A DNA stretch of 64,000 nucleotides, taken from assembly GCF_002797375.1 (NCBI RefSeq), contig NZ_KZ454941.1, positions 1,691,090 through 1,755,089 on the forward strand, given 5' to 3'. Below are positions 1 to 9,336 of the stretch, in pieces (position 1 is the first letter of the stretch; every line of letters starts with the position of its first letter). This DNA comes from Bacillus sp. FJAT-42315 (lineage in GTDB: Bacteria; Bacillota; Bacilli; Bacillales; Domibacillaceae). The position numbers and the translations under genes were made by a program. Under the pieces are notes generated by a model that did no database searches, was not told where the DNA came from, and worked only from the letters and a program-made list of their open reading frames with translations.

Positions 1-887
1 ATATGGGAGCACAAATTTCTGGGCGCGAAGATGGACGATTCACTCCTTTAGCGGTGCAAGGAACGACGTTAACAGCGATGCATTATGAGTTGCCGATGGC
101 TAGTGCTCAAGTGAAATCAGCGATTATTTTTGCTGGTTTGCAAGCAAACGGAGAGACGGTTATTACCGAGCCACTTCCGACTCGCGATCATACAGAGAAA
201 ATGATTGAACAGTTTGGTGGAAAGATTACACGACGCGACAATGAGATCATCGTAACAGGTGGTCAATCGTTTAAAGGGACCGATATTTACGTACCAGGAG
301 ATATTTCTTCAGCGGCCTTTTTCCTAGTTGCTGGTGCGATTGCGCCAAACAGTGAAATTACATTAAAAAATGTCGGCTTAAACCCTACGAGAACAGGTAT
401 TATTGATGTGATGGAAAAAATGGGCGCCAACATGGAAGTCATATTAGAGGAATCCAAAGGTGAAGAAATTGGTACGGTCATTATTCGCACTTCTGAGCTA
501 CACGGGGTGGAAATTGGCGGCGACTTAATTCCTAGATTAATTGATGAAATTCCGATTATCGCTTTGCTGGCGACTCAAGCATCAGGCAAGACGGTTATTA
601 AAGATGCAGAGGAGCTAAAAGTGAAAGAAACGAACCGAATTGACGCGGTCGTTAATGAATTAACAAAGCTTGGAGCAAAGGTGGAAGCGACGGAGGACGG
701 AATGATTATTCATGGAAACCAGTCGCTGACAGGCGGGCACGTTACGTCTTACGGTGATCATCGGATCGGGATGATGCTCGCTGTTGCCTCGCTAATTGCC
801 TCCGGTTCAGTTACGATTGAAAATATTGAGGCCATTGCCGTATCTTATCCGCAGTTTTTTGAGGATTTAACGAGTTTAATTCAATAA
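1..887 (+). CDS. aroA: 3-phosphoshikimate 1-carboxyvinyltransferase (EPSP synthase), 5'-truncated by window
   Basis: EPSP synthase joins shikimate-3-phosphate and phosphoenolpyruvate in the chorismate pathway. About 294 residues of a roughly 430-residue enzyme are present, so the true start lies upstream of the window; the ATG at base 3 is internal. Visible family features are the substrate-binding stretch [15 protein letters not shown], the motif [14 protein letters not shown], the late motif [13 protein letters not shown] and the closing [10 protein letters not shown]. It is called aroE in B. subtilis and aroA elsewhere. The following ypiA-ypiB order is the same as in B. subtilis. A hairpin that may be a terminator follows the stop. 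Confidence 0.96.
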   Translation, partial: MGAQISGREDGRFTPLAVQGTTLTAMHYELPMASAQVKSAIIFAGLQANGETVITEPLPTRDHTEKMIEQFGGKITRRDNEIIVTGGQSFKGTDIYVPGDISSAAFFLVAGAIAPNSEITLKNVGLNPTRTGIIDVMEKMGANMEVILEESKGEEIGTVIIRTSELHGVEIGGDLIPRLIDEIPIIALLATQASGKTVIKDAEELKVKETNRIDAVVNELTKLGAKVEATEDGMIIHGNQSLTGGHVTSYGDHRIGMMLAVASLIASGSVTIENIEAIAVSYPQFFEDLTSLIQ

Positions 888-893
888 AGGTGG

Positions 894-925
894 GGAGCTG
901 AATATGAATTTATCAGCTCCTTTTC
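894..925 (+). terminator. Hairpin after EPSP synthase gene
   Basis: GGAGCTGA (894-901) pairs with TCAGCTCC (913-920), followed by TTTTCG. This reads as an intrinsic terminator for the upstream operon. The left arm also contains the only good ribosome site for the small ORF starting at 904, so it could instead act as a translational switch. Confidence 0.6.
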
Positions 926-1065
926 GCGATGAAGAAGGAAATTTTATTAATGTGGAGAATTTATGTATCATAGAAAAGAAAACAAGCTGCTGCTTATCTT
1001 GTAAAAAGGATGAAAGGCTGAAGAAAAGAAAGGGTTCGAACATATGTCTTATGCACAACAAATGA
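904..1065 (+). CDS. Possible 53-residue Cys-containing peptide
   Basis: An ATG at 904 follows GGGGAG at good spacing and opens 53 codons, with a CCLSC motif and a basic second half (KKDERLKKRKG). It ends inside ypiA, overlapping the ypiA start by 22 bases in another frame. I do not recognise a family. The start lies within the loop of the hairpin at 894-920. It may be a chance reading of a spacer; only the ribosome site and the Cys pattern support it. Confidence 0.25.
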   Translation: MNLSAPFRDEEGNFINVENLCIIEKKTSCCLSCKKDERLKKRKGSNICLMHNK

Positions 1066-2303
1066 TGGATTGTTTACAACAAGGAAATGAGAGGCAAGCT
1101 CAATCGCTATTTAAAAAGGTACTCACTTTTTCATCTGATGACGAGAAATATAGTCTCGCTGAGCAGCTGTATCATTTAGGATTTCTAAATGAGACGAAGG
1201 AATTGTATGAAGGACTGCTGAAAAAATACCCAAGTGAAGGGGAGTTACGGGTATTGTTAGCTGAAGTGCTTGTCGAGATGGATGAAGAAGAAGAGGCGAT
1301 GCTTCAATTAGATCAAATGGATGAATCAGACGAGTTTTTTCCACGATCGTTGTTGCTGTTAGCGGACTTATATCAAATGCAAGGTTTATATGAAGTCAGT
1401 GAACAAAAGCTACTAAAGGCAAAACAAATACTTCCTGATGAGCCGGTGATTCAATTTGCGTTAGCCGAATTGTATCTTGAACAAGGTAAGTTCCTTGAAG
1501 CGATTAAGAACTATCGTGAATTGCTCGCTCTTGAGGAAGAGGTCATTGCAGGTGTCTCTATTCATCAACGACTGGCGGAGGCATTAAGTGCTGGTGGGGC
1601 ATTTGAGGACAGCCTCTATCATTATGAGCAAGCACTTGATCACAAAATAGAGATTAACACGTTATTTGGGTATGCGTTTACTGCATTTCAGGCGGGACAT
1701 GATCGAACAGCGATTGAGAAATTTAATGAAGTGAAGGCTTTAGACCCAGATTACCATTCGATTTATTTATATTTAGCAAGAGCGTATGAGCGAGAGGAAG
1801 AGCTTGAGAAAGGGCTTGAGGTGGCGAAAGAGGGGATTAGCCACGATGAGTTTCATAAGGAGCTATTCTTTATCGCTGGAAAGCTAAGCTTAAAGCTTGC
1901 TAAAGAACAAGAAGCGGAGGGCTATTTCCGGGAAGCGTTGGCGCTAGATCCAGAGTATTCAGAGGCTGGTTTAACACTAAATAAACTTCTATTACATCAG
2001 GAGCGCTATGAAGAAGTGTTGGAAATATCAGCTCTGCTTAAAAAAGAAGGGGAAGCAGACCCTCAGTTTATTTGGGATGAAGCAAAAGCGTATCATGGCA
2101 TGGAAAGCTATGATCAGGCATTAAAATGTTATGAGGAAGCATATAATTTCTTTAACATGAATCATTTGTTTTTGGAGGAGTATGGTTATTTCCTAATGGA
2201 AGAAGGAAGGCGAAAGGAAGCGTGGCAGATCTTTACTGAACTGTTGAAAACGGACCCAACGAATGAAGAATGGCTGTCACTAATCGAACGGTTGAGGGAT
2301 TAA
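1044..2303 (+). CDS. ypiA: TPR-repeat protein YpiA
   Basis: A 419-residue soluble protein made almost wholly of tetratricopeptide repeats. The pattern of paired helices with Ala/Gly and Tyr at TPR positions recurs, for example [21 protein letters not shown] and the alanine-rich [15 protein letters not shown]. No signal peptide or membrane segment is seen, so it should be cytoplasmic. TPR proteins act as protein-protein scaffolds; the specific role of YpiA is unknown to me. Position between the EPSP synthase gene and ypiB matches B. subtilis. The ATG follows AAAGGG. Confidence 0.88.
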   Translation: MSYAQQMMDCLQQGNERQAQSLFKKVLTFSSDDEKYSLAEQLYHLGFLNETKELYEGLLKKYPSEGELRVLLAEVLVEMDEEEEAMLQLDQMDESDEFFPRSLLLLADLYQMQGLYEVSEQKLLKAKQILPDEPVIQFALAELYLEQGKFLEAIKNYRELLALEEEVIAGVSIHQRLAEALSAGGAFEDSLYHYEQALDHKIEINTLFGYAFTAFQAGHDRTAIEKFNEVKALDPDYHSIYLYLARAYEREEELEKGLEVAKEGISHDEFHKELFFIAGKLSLKLAKEQEAEGYFREALALDPEYSEAGLTLNKLLLHQERYEEVLEISALLKKEGEADPQFIWDEAKAYHGMESYDQALKCYEEAYNFFNMNHLFLEEYGYFLMEEGRRKEAWQIFTELLKTDPTNEEWLSLIERLRD

Positions 2304-2341
2304 CAGGCTACTATTATTGTTTGCAGAGGAGGGATTTATTG

Positions 2342-2881
2342 ATGGCTGCCCCTGTATCTGTTCATGAGAAAAAAGATTTTATCCGCTGGTTTTTAAATCA
2401 TTATCAGTTAAAGAGAAGAGAGTCTGTTTGGATCTTAAATTATTTAATGAGCCATGATCAGTTAATGGAGAAGGTTCATTTTGTTGATGACGCCCAATAT
2501 TGCCCAAGAGGAATGGTGATGTCCACGCATTGCGTAGATAGCGCGCCATTTCGGTTTTTTAAAGAAAATATTATGACAACGGATGCCGAGAAATCTTTTC
2601 ATGATATTCGCTTAAACAAAGAAGAGAATATATACATTGAGTTGAAGTTTAGAGGGTCTAATACTTCTCACCAATATGCAGCCGTATTAGAAGAAAATCC
2701 GTTTATGCCAAGGAATTTGCGAATTACGGAAAAGGATAAAGCGTTAGCCGAGAAATTTTTAAAAGATAGTATTTATCACTTTCAAAAAGAGCGACTCCTT
2801 CAAGAGATTGACGAGGCGCTTGACACGCAAGATAAAGAGCGTTTTCTACAGCTAACGGAAAGATTAAATCAATTAAAATAA
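2342..2881 (+). CDS. ypiB: YpiB family protein (UPF0302)
   Basis: A 179-residue soluble protein. The reading frame stays open upstream to 2270, but that part overlaps ypiA; the ATG at 2342 follows AGAGGAGG at correct spacing and starts [19 protein letters not shown], which fits the family. It has a structured first half ending near [11 protein letters not shown] and a charged helical C-terminus ([20 protein letters not shown]). The biochemical function is unknown; it lies between ypiA and ypiF as in B. subtilis, ahead of the quinol:cytochrome c reductase operon. Confidence 0.85.
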   Translation: MAAPVSVHEKKDFIRWFLNHYQLKRRESVWILNYLMSHDQLMEKVHFVDDAQYCPRGMVMSTHCVDSAPFRFFKENIMTTDAEKSFHDIRLNKEENIYIELKFRGSNTSHQYAAVLEENPFMPRNLRITEKDKALAEKFLKDSIYHFQKERLLQEIDEALDTQDKERFLQLTERLNQLK

Positions 2882-2915
2882 CCTTTTGCTCACCCGGGCA
2901 AAGGGTTATTTTTGT
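2880..2915 (+). terminator. Intrinsic terminator after ypiB
   Basis: AACCTTTTGC and GCAAAGGGTT form a 10-bp stem with one G-U pair, followed by ATTTTTGTTT. Confidence 0.85.
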
Positions 2916-2967
2916 TTGGGGAAGGTGGCTCTATACTAGCTGTCATGATATGATGGAAACGAGGTGA

Positions 2968-3435
2968 ATGATGATGAATTGGAATGGAAAAGACACGGAA
3001 CTGTTTCAACAGCAAAAGGAATATATTGATACTGTCATCGTGCCGCTTGTCCCGATTTCTTTTGAGCCGGATATGAAGCAAGCTGCTTCTCAGTATGAAT
3101 TTATTCAGTTGTTGACCATGTTATTAGAAAAGCAATTTAAGGGAAGAATTCTTCTTGTTCCACCAGTTTCTTATATGAAAAAGCAAAGCGGAGAAGAGAA
3201 AGTAGCAGCGATTAATGAATGGGCGAATGAATTTGACCGTGCAGGCTTCAAGCATACATTTTTCTTCACATCCGATAGCGATTGGAAGCTCGTAGAAGAT
3301 CAGATAGAAGGGACGCTCATTTGGGTGCCATCTGTTCCGTTAGAGCATATGGAGGACTCTTATAAGTATTCTTTAATAGAAGAACAAGCGAAGCAATTTG
3401 TCAATATCATTGTACAGAAATGGCAACGAATTTAG
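2968..3435 (+). CDS. ypiF: YpiF family protein (DUF2487-like)
   Basis: A 155-residue soluble protein beginning MMMNWNGKDTELFQQQKEY. Three ATGs in a row (2968, 2971, 2974) follow GAGGTGA; the exact one is undecided. The sequence alternates strand-forming stretches (DTVIVPLVPI, GRILLVPPVSYM) with helices, which fits a small alpha/beta fold, and has no obvious catalytic motif. Its place just upstream of qcrA is the same as in B. subtilis, where its role is not established. Confidence 0.82.
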   Translation: MMMNWNGKDTELFQQQKEYIDTVIVPLVPISFEPDMKQAASQYEFIQLLTMLLEKQFKGRILLVPPVSYMKKQSGEEKVAAINEWANEFDRAGFKHTFFFTSDSDWKLVEDQIEGTLIWVPSVPLEHMEDSYKYSLIEEQAKQFVNIIVQKWQRI

Positions 3436-3487
3436 TGATTTTTCAGAAAAACGTCACATTGTTTAGAGTTTTTAAAGCACTATCATA

Positions 3488-3516
3488 TTGACCAGAAATC
3501 AAGTTTAGATTATCAT
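3488..3516 (+). promoter_or_regulatory. Candidate sigma-A promoter for qcrABC
   Basis: TTGACC (3488-3493), a 17-base spacer and TATCAT (3511-3516) lie upstream of qcrA in the gap after ypiF. Confidence 0.6.
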
Positions 3517-3593
3517 AATTATGTCCTAGTTTATGTTTGTGCGATTATTTTATGTCCATAATGGACAGACCTTACGATAGAGGGGGGAAAAGA

Positions 3594-4097
3594 ATGAGCA
3601 AACAAAGGGTATCAAGACGTCAATTCCTTAACTACACTCTCACGGGAGTAGGAGGTTTTATGGCGGCGGGTATGCTAATGCCGATGGTGCGTTTTGCAGT
3701 CGATCCAGTATTAGAGGGTAGTGCCAAAGGCGAATACCATGCAACGAAGCAAAAGGTGGATGAATTAAGTAAAACTCCAACACGTGTCGACTTCTCTTAC
3801 GAACAAAAGGATGCATGGTATGTATCCGAAGTAACACAAACAGCTTGGGTTTACAAAGATGATAAGGGAGAAATTGTCGCTCTTTCACCAGTATGTAAAC
3901 ACTTAGGCTGTACGGTCAACTGGGAAGGTAATGATCACAAGAATCAATTCTTCTGCCCATGCCATAATGGGTTGTATGAGAAGAATGGTAACAACGTACC
4001 AGGAACTCCACCAACTAAACCGTTGGATGTGTATCCAACAAAAGTGAAAGATGGTTTCCTTCAGATTGGTAAGCCGAAACCGAATAATATCGTGTAA
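3594..4097 (+). CDS. qcrA: Menaquinol:cytochrome c reductase Rieske iron-sulfur subunit
   Basis: Rieske [2Fe-2S] subunit of the bc complex, passing electrons from menaquinol to cytochrome c. The ATG at 3594 follows AGGGGGG; the longer frame from 3537 has no ribosome site. The 167-residue product starts with a twin-arginine-like motif (SRRQFL, residues 7-12) and a hydrophobic anchor. The cluster ligands are C101 and H103 (CKHLGC) and C121 and H124 (CPCHNG), with C106 and C123 placed to form the usual disulfide. First gene of qcrABC, 14 bases ahead of qcrB. Confidence 0.97.
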   Translation: MSKQRVSRRQFLNYTLTGVGGFMAAGMLMPMVRFAVDPVLEGSAKGEYHATKQKVDELSKTPTRVDFSYEQKDAWYVSEVTQTAWVYKDDKGEIVALSPVCKHLGCTVNWEGNDHKNQFFCPCHNGLYEKNGNNVPGTPPTKPLDVYPTKVKDGFLQIGKPKPNNIV

Positions 4098-4111
4098 AGG
4101 AGGCGTAATAC

Positions 4112-4786
4112 ATGCTTAACAAGATTTATGATTGGGTTGATGAGCGTTTAGATATTACGCCAATGTGGCGCGATATCGCTGATCACGAAGTACCTGAGCA
4201 CGTAAACCCTGCGCATCACTTTTCTGCGTTCGTTTACTGCTTCGGTGGATTAACGTTTTTCGTAACAGTTATTCAAATTTTATCAGGTATGTTTTTAACA
4301 ATGTACTATGTACCTGATATTAAAAATGCTTGGGAATCCGTATATTATTTACAAAATGAAGTTGCTTTCGGAATGATCGTTCGCGGTATGCATCATTGGG
4401 GTGCGAGTTTAGTAATCGTTATGATTTTCTTACATACGTTACGCGTGTTCTTCCAAGGCGCATACAAAAAGCCTCGTGAGTTAAACTGGGTGGTCGGAGT
4501 ATTAATTTTCTTCGTTATGCTTGGATTAGGTTTCACAGGCTATTTATTACCGTGGGATATGAAAGCGCTATTTGCGACAAAAGTAGGTATTGAAATTGCG
4601 GCGGCGACACCGTTTATCGGGGCGCAAGTCAAGACATTGCTTGCCGGTCACCCTGATATTATCGGGGCGCAGACGCTTACTCGTTTCTTTGCGATTCACG
4701 TGTTCTTCTTACCAGCAGCGTTGCTTGGTTTAATGGGAGCTCACTTCGTTATGATTCGTAAACAAGGGATCTCTGGCCCATTGTAA
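4112..4786 (+). CDS. qcrB: Menaquinol:cytochrome c reductase cytochrome b subunit
   Basis: A 224-residue b6-type cytochrome b, the size known for B. subtilis QcrB. Four hydrophobic helices carry the haem b histidines (VRGMHHWGASLVIVMIFLH and the later RFFAIHVFFLPA). Cys43 in FVYCFGG is in the position of the cysteine that holds an extra covalent haem in this family, as in cytochrome b6f. The motif GYLLPWDMKA is also typical. RBS AAAGGAGG precedes the ATG. Cotranscribed with qcrA and qcrC. Confidence 0.97.
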   Translation: MLNKIYDWVDERLDITPMWRDIADHEVPEHVNPAHHFSAFVYCFGGLTFFVTVIQILSGMFLTMYYVPDIKNAWESVYYLQNEVAFGMIVRGMHHWGASLVIVMIFLHTLRVFFQGAYKKPRELNWVVGVLIFFVMLGLGFTGYLLPWDMKALFATKVGIEIAAATPFIGAQVKTLLAGHPDIIGAQTLTRFFAIHVFFLPAALLGLMGAHFVMIRKQGISGPL

Positions 4787-4839
4787 AATTCAACAACTAA
4801 TCGACTTGATTTGTATCTTTATAAAAGGAGGGGAACGCT

Positions 4840-5607
4840 ATGCATCGTGGAAAAGGGATGAAGTTCGTTGGTGATTCGCGTATCCCGGCTGAACGTAAAC
4901 CGAATATTCCAAAAGATTATTCGGAATACCCAGGGAAAACAGAGGCATTTTGGCCGAACTTTTTATTAAAAGAGTGGATGGTAGGTGCTGTTTTCTTAAT
5001 TGGTTATTTATGTTTAACGGTCGCGCATCCGTCTCCGCTTGAGCGTGTTGCGGATCCAACGGATACAGGATATATTCCACTTCCAGACTGGTATTTCTTG
5101 TTTCTTTATCAATTGTTAAAATACACTTATGCATCTGGACCATACAACGTAATTGGCGCCTTCGTTATTCCAGGTCTTGCCTTTGGAGGACTATTACTAG
5201 CTCCATTTATTGACCGTGGACCAGAACGTCGTCCGTTAAAGCGTCCATTTGCAACAGGTTTCATGTTATTAGCTTTAGCATCAATCGTTTTCTTAACTTG
5301 GGAGTCAGTTGTAAACCATGACTGGGAAGCAGCGAAAGCTCAAGGGGAAATTAAAGCAGAAGCTGATATTGATAAAACAGCGGAAGGCTACACGATTTAT
5401 CAAGAAAATGGTTGTATTAACTGTCATGGAGATACGATGGCGGGTGGAGCTGCTGGACCAACATTAGTTGGAACAGGGTTGAGCCCTGAAGAAATCTCCA
5501 AAATCGCTAAAGAAGGCCGTGGTGCTATGCCAGCCGGCATGTATAAAGGAAACGATGAAGATTTAGCGAAAATGGCTGAATTCATCTCTACTTTAGAAGC
5601 GAAATAA
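4840..5607 (+). CDS. qcrC: Menaquinol:cytochrome c reductase cytochrome b/c subunit
   Basis: A fusion of a subunit IV-like membrane domain with a C-terminal cytochrome c, as known for Bacillus QcrC (255 residues). Three or so membrane helices lie between residues about 45 and 155, with PDWYF near residue 82. The haem c site is C192-I-N-C195-H196, and a Met in GAMPAGM probably supplies the sixth ligand. The ATG at 4840 follows AAAGGAGGGG. It completes the complex with QcrA and QcrB, and a terminator follows directly. Confidence 0.97.
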   Translation: MHRGKGMKFVGDSRIPAERKPNIPKDYSEYPGKTEAFWPNFLLKEWMVGAVFLIGYLCLTVAHPSPLERVADPTDTGYIPLPDWYFLFLYQLLKYTYASGPYNVIGAFVIPGLAFGGLLLAPFIDRGPERRPLKRPFATGFMLLALASIVFLTWESVVNHDWEAAKAQGEIKAEADIDKTAEGYTIYQENGCINCHGDTMAGGAAGPTLVGTGLSPEEISKIAKEGRGAMPAGMYKGNDEDLAKMAEFISTLEAK

Positions 5608-5615
5608 TGAAAGAA

Positions 5616-5647
5616 GATGTTCCGTATTGTACGGGGCATCTTTTTTT
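5616..5647 (+). terminator. Intrinsic terminator after qcrC
   Basis: GATGTTCCGT (5616-5625) pairs with ACGGGGCATC (5631-5640), with two G-U pairs, and is followed by TTTTTTT. Confidence 0.9.
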
Positions 5648-5675
5648 CGTATATAATAGCGATGGAGGTGGTTAT

Positions 5676-6278
5676 TTGCGCTATTTATATTGGGGATTAA
5701 CGAATCGATCGTTTTTGTGGATGTTATTGATTATTAATATTTTGGGAACCATTTATGGCTACATTTGGTATGGATCACAGCTTCAACAAACAGAGTGGTA
5801 TTTTATTCCTTTCGTTCCGGATAGTCCAACAGCTAGTTTATTTTTTGTGATCGTTTTAGTTGGTTTTTTATTCAAAAAGCATTGGGGCTTGTTTCAGGCA
5901 TTGGCGATCATTACTTTATTTAAATATGGGATTTGGGCGGTCATTATGAATATATTGACGCTAAAAGTGAGTGGTGATTTGCCTTGGGAAGGATATATGT
6001 TAATGGCTTCACACCTTGGGATGGCGGTTCAGGGGTTATTATATGCCCCATTTTATCGAATCAAATGGTGGCAATTAGTTGTTGCGGCTGTTTGGACGTT
6101 ACATAACGAAATCATTGATTATGTGTTTATGCAATATCCTATTTATTCTCAATTGAACTTGTACATTCAAGAAATTGGCTATTTTACATTTTGGTTGAGC
6201 CTTCTTTCTATTTTCATTGCTTGGTATGTTGGCGTAAGAGCGCAACGTTTGAAATGGGAGTTTCCCGGTAAAATTTGA
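5676..6278 (+). CDS. ypjA: DUF1405 family membrane protein YpjA
   Basis: An integral membrane protein of 200 residues with about six hydrophobic helices (for example SFLWMLLIINILGTIYGYIW). I place the start at TTG 5676, which has GGAGGT at 5664-5669; the upstream in-frame ATG at 5607 overlaps the qcrC stop and the terminator hairpin, so it is unlikely. The function is unknown. Position between qcrC and ypjB matches B. subtilis. Confidence 0.85.
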   Translation: MRYLYWGLTNRSFLWMLLIINILGTIYGYIWYGSQLQQTEWYFIPFVPDSPTASLFFVIVLVGFLFKKHWGLFQALAIITLFKYGIWAVIMNILTLKVSGDLPWEGYMLMASHLGMAVQGLLYAPFYRIKWWQLVVAAVWTLHNEIIDYVFMQYPIYSQLNLYIQEIGYFTFWLSLLSIFIAWYVGVRAQRLKWEFPGKI

Positions 6279-6349
6279 TGTTGCCATTCTCCTCTTCTCG
6301 TTTCTTGTTTCCTTGCATATATTATAAGCAGGATTGAGGAGGGAGAGAG

Positions 6350-7141
6350 ATGAATAAATTGAGACGATTGTTCATAGTTTTTTTCCTTTTTATGTTACCT
6401 ATTTCTACTCAGGCGGAAATGATGAATTCTCGCCTTCTTACGTTAGATACGATCGCTGAGCAAGCTTTACAATTTACACAAGCAGGTCGTTACGAGCAAG
6501 CTCACGCATTGATGCGTCAATTTGAAAAGGAATATCTCGTTCTTCAAGAGGATGATCGCTTGGCATCACCAGAAGAATGGTTCGTTATTGAGAGTGTGTT
6601 TGCTGAAGCGCTTCCGCTGATTGAACAACCAGATGGAAAAGAGCAGCAATGCTTAGTAGCAATGACTTCTTTTCGCTTAGCTGTCAATGCGATCAGTTCA
6701 ACTGGCACGCCATTGTGGACACAAATGGAGGAACCGGTGATGTCTTCATTGCAAGCGTTAAAGCAATCCTCCGCCCAGCTAGATACGATGCAATTTCATG
6801 AAACGTTAAATGTGTTTTTATCCAATTATGAGATGCTGAAACCAAGCTTGCAAGTAGACGTAGCTGCTACTCAATTACAGCTGTTAGACGAACGAGTGCG
6901 CTATGTTGATTACTATCGAGATGATATTTTAGCTACTCAATCAGAAACGGGTGAGATTGAGCAGTTGGAGAAGGAAGTACAAGCGATCTTTTATGAAAAA
7001 GGAAAGGAAGAAGTGATTCAACCGTCACTTGGCTGGGTGATTAGCATGACAGGTGGAATTATTATTACTACATTATCTTATGTCGGCTGGAGAAAATATA
7101 AAGGACAAAAGGAAGAAACACGAAATAAGCCTAATCATTGA
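6350..7141 (+). CDS. ypjB: Sporulation protein YpjB
   Basis: A 263-residue exported protein: signal peptide in residues 1-22 (LFIVFFLFMLPISTQA), a long helical extracytoplasmic domain rich in Gln/Glu, a C-terminal membrane helix (WVISMTGGIIITTLSYVGW, about 227-245) and a basic cytoplasmic tail. This layout and the gene position agree with B. subtilis YpjB, which is linked with sporulation; its molecular function is not established. The ATG follows GAGGAGGGAG. Confidence 0.83.
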   Translation: MNKLRRLFIVFFLFMLPISTQAEMMNSRLLTLDTIAEQALQFTQAGRYEQAHALMRQFEKEYLVLQEDDRLASPEEWFVIESVFAEALPLIEQPDGKEQQCLVAMTSFRLAVNAISSTGTPLWTQMEEPVMSSLQALKQSSAQLDTMQFHETLNVFLSNYEMLKPSLQVDVAATQLQLLDERVRYVDYYRDDILATQSETGEIEQLEKEVQAIFYEKGKEEVIQPSLGWVISMTGGIIITTLSYVGWRKYKGQKEETRNKPNH

Positions 7142-7210
7142 AAAAAACAAACATTCCAGATAAAATAGAATTAACATCATTCATTTACTTATGGGGGTAA
7201 AAATTACACT

Positions 7211-7888
7211 ATGGGCTATATCTTTTACTTTTTACTATTGATTATTGTACCAATTTGGGCACAACTAAAAGTGAAAAGAACGTACAAGAAATATTCAAAA
7301 GTACCGGTTTCTACTGGAATTAATGGTGCTCAAGCCGCTAGAAAAATTTTAGATGACAATGGGCTGTATCATGTGCAAGTAGTAGAAACAAGAGGTTTTT
7401 TAAGTGATCATTATAACCCGATGACAAAGACAGTACATTTGTCTTCTCATAATTATCATGAACATTCGATCGCTGGTGCAGCTGTCGCTGCTCATGAAGT
7501 TGGTCACGCGATTCAAGATGCAGAGAGTTATGCTTTTCTTCGTTTCCGCCATGCGTTAGTTCCTGTTGCGAATATCGGATCGAATATGTCTTGGATTTTC
7601 ATTATGATCGGAATTTTTGCCAATTTATCTGGCATGATGCTATTAGGAATTATTTTAATGGCTTTTGGAGTGCTGTTCCAAGTCGTAACGCTCCCGGTCG
7701 AATTTAACGCTTCCTCGCGAGCGATGGATCAAATCGTCTCTTCTGGTATCATTCGCAATGACGAAGAGAGAGAAGCACGCAAAGTATTAAACGCTGCGGC
7801 GATGACGTATGTAGCCGCTACAGCTGTAGCCGTGCTGGAATTAGTTCGCCTAGTGCTCGTATATACAGGCATGCAAAATGATGATTAA
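7211..7888 (+). CDS. YugP-like membrane zinc metallopeptidase
   Basis: A 225-residue membrane protein with an N-terminal helix, the zinc-protease motif H95-E-V-G-H99, and two to three later membrane helices (SWIFIMIGIFANLSGMMLLGI). The zinc motif with a nearby FNASSRAMDQI segment is typical of the YugP/DUF2268-like neutral zinc metallopeptidase group. In B. subtilis yugP lies elsewhere, so its place between ypjB and ypjC is a local difference. GGGGGT 5' of the ATG serves as ribosome site, and a strong terminator follows. Confidence 0.85.
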   Translation: MGYIFYFLLLIIVPIWAQLKVKRTYKKYSKVPVSTGINGAQAARKILDDNGLYHVQVVETRGFLSDHYNPMTKTVHLSSHNYHEHSIAGAAVAAHEVGHAIQDAESYAFLRFRHALVPVANIGSNMSWIFIMIGIFANLSGMMLLGIILMAFGVLFQVVTLPVEFNASSRAMDQIVSSGIIRNDEEREARKVLNAAAMTYVAATAVAVLELVRLVLVYTGMQNDD

Positions 7889-7894
7889 TAAATA

Positions 7895-7930
7895 AAAGCA
7901 GTCAACCGAGGAGGTTGACTGCTTTATTTT
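7895..7930. terminator. Terminator after the yugP-like gene (may serve both strands)
   Basis: AAAGCAGTCAACC pairs with GGTTGACTGCTTT around the loop GAGGA, followed by ATTTTTG on the plus strand. ypjC converges from the other side. Confidence 0.9.
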
Positions 7931-7962
7931 TGCTCCTAAGTTAGCGCCTTCCGCATTTCATT

Positions 7963-8835
7963 TTACACTTCGATCGGTTGTTTGTTTTCATCTAGTGTGA
8001 AGCCTTCTCCTAGTACGTCGTGGACGATGGTGACGGAGACGAAGGCATGAGGGTCAACAGATGCGATAATGTTTTTTAAGCGGACGATTTCGTTTTTGCC
8101 GACAACGCAGTATAGCACCGGACGTTTTTCTTTCGTGAACGAGCCGTGTCCTTGTAACACCGTGACGCCTCGTTCCATTTCTTTTAAAATTTTGTCCGCA
8201 ATTTCGTTGTGATGGTTGGAGATAATCATCGCCCCTCTTGCGGAATAGGCTCCTTCTTGCATGAAGTCAATCACTCTGGCCCCAACGAAGACGGCAACTA
8301 AAGTGTACATCGCTTCTCGGTAATCAATATAGGTTAATAACGATGCCGTAATAACGATCGCATCAAAGGCAAACATTGTTTTTCCCATGCTGATATGAAA
8401 ATATTTATGAGCCAGTCGAGCGATAATATCTACGCCTCCCGTTGTTCCACCGTAACGGAAGATGATGCCAAGCCCTACACCGATAAAAGCCCCTGCAAAG
8501 AGAGCCACTAAAAATAGATCATCATGAAGGGGAATGGGGTATTGGATTTTTTGAAAAATCCATAAAAAGACGGAAAGACTTACGGTTCCGATTAGTGTGT
8601 ATAAAAAAGGAGTGCGCCCTAATAGCTTCCATCCGATAAAAAATAAAGGAATATTTAAAAGTAAGTTCGAATAGGAAGGATCGATGCCATACAAACTGTA
8701 TAATAATAATGTGATCCCTGTCAGCCCGCCTTCTGCTAAATTATTTTGCATATTAAAATGAACGAGTCCGAAGGCGAAGATCGCACTTCCTAATAAAATA
8801 AAAAAAATATTTTTCAATTTCATCCCAAACAACAT
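7963..8835 (-). CDS. ypjC: YitT/YpjC family membrane protein (DUF161 + DUF2179)
   Basis: A 290-residue protein with about five to six membrane helices in residues 1-200 (including the glycine-rich GVGLGIIFRYGGTTGGVDI) and a soluble C-terminal domain of about 80 residues (MIISNHHNEIADKILKEMER) typical of the YitT family. The family role is unclear; members are often called membrane proteins of unknown function. The ATG at 8835 follows AAAGGGGG on the minus strand. It is transcribed away from ypjD, with its own promoter in the shared gap. Confidence 0.88.
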   Translation of the reverse strand: MLFGMKLKNIFFILLGSAIFAFGLVHFNMQNNLAEGGLTGITLLLYSLYGIDPSYSNLLLNIPLFFIGWKLLGRTPFLYTLIGTVSLSVFLWIFQKIQYPIPLHDDLFLVALFAGAFIGVGLGIIFRYGGTTGGVDIIARLAHKYFHISMGKTMFAFDAIVITASLLTYIDYREAMYTLVAVFVGARVIDFMQEGAYSARGAMIISNHHNEIADKILKEMERGVTVLQGHGSFTKEKRPVLYCVVGKNEIVRLKNIIASVDPHAFVSVTIVHDVLGEGFTLDENKQPIEV

Positions 8836-8885
8836 GGTGTGTCCCCCTTTGTGTGAAAACTCTGTTTTTTGCGCCGGTACTTGTC

Positions 8886-8914
8886 ATTATATAGAACGGC
8901 TAGCTTTTCGACAA
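8886..8914 (-). promoter_or_regulatory. Candidate sigma-A promoter for ypjC
   Basis: On the minus strand TTGTCG (8914-8909), a 17-base spacer and TATAAT (8891-8886). Confidence 0.6.
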
Positions 8915-8943
8915 TATCCTACCGATTGAAACGGATAAATTCA

Positions 8944-8972
8944 TTGTCAGGAAGGATAGAATTAGCTAACAT
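8944..8972 (+). promoter_or_regulatory. Candidate sigma-A promoter for the ypjD-birA run
   Basis: TTGTCA (8944-8949), 17 bases, TAACAT (8967-8972), 32 bases ahead of ypjD. Confidence 0.55.
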
Positions 8973-9003
8973 AAAAAAGAGTATATAGAAAGCAGGGAAG
9001 TAG

Positions 9004-9336
9004 ATGGATAAGACATTGAAAGAGATGCAAAAAGAGGTCGATGACTACATCGGTCAATTTAAGGAAGGGTATTTCAGCCCGCTAGCGATGATGGCGAGAT
9101 TGACAGAAGAACTCGGTGAATTAGCCCGCGAAATCAATCATCATTACGGGGAAAAGCCGAAAAAATCGACGGAGCAGCCGAAAACGATTGAGGAAGAACT
9201 AGGGGATGTACAGTTTGTCATTACTTGTTTAGCCAATTCGTTAAATATTGATTTACAAACGGCTCATGAACGAGTGATGGAGAAATTCAATACGAGAGAT
9301 AAAGATCGTTGGACGAAGAAAGAGGAGGAACAATAA
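9004..9336 (+). CDS. ypjD: MazG-like nucleotide pyrophosphohydrolase YpjD
   Basis: A 110-residue single-domain MazG-type enzyme expected to hydrolyse nucleoside triphosphates to monophosphates and pyrophosphate. The acidic metal-binding helices are visible: [16 protein letters not shown] (about 34-49) and [17 protein letters not shown] (about 64-80), giving the EExxE...ExxD pattern. The stop overlaps the dapB start (TAATG), which indicates translational coupling. Confidence 0.92.
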   Translation: MDKTLKEMQKEVDDYIGQFKEGYFSPLAMMARLTEELGELAREINHHYGEKPKKSTEQPKTIEEELGDVQFVITCLANSLNIDLQTAHERVMEKFNTRDKDRWTKKEEEQ

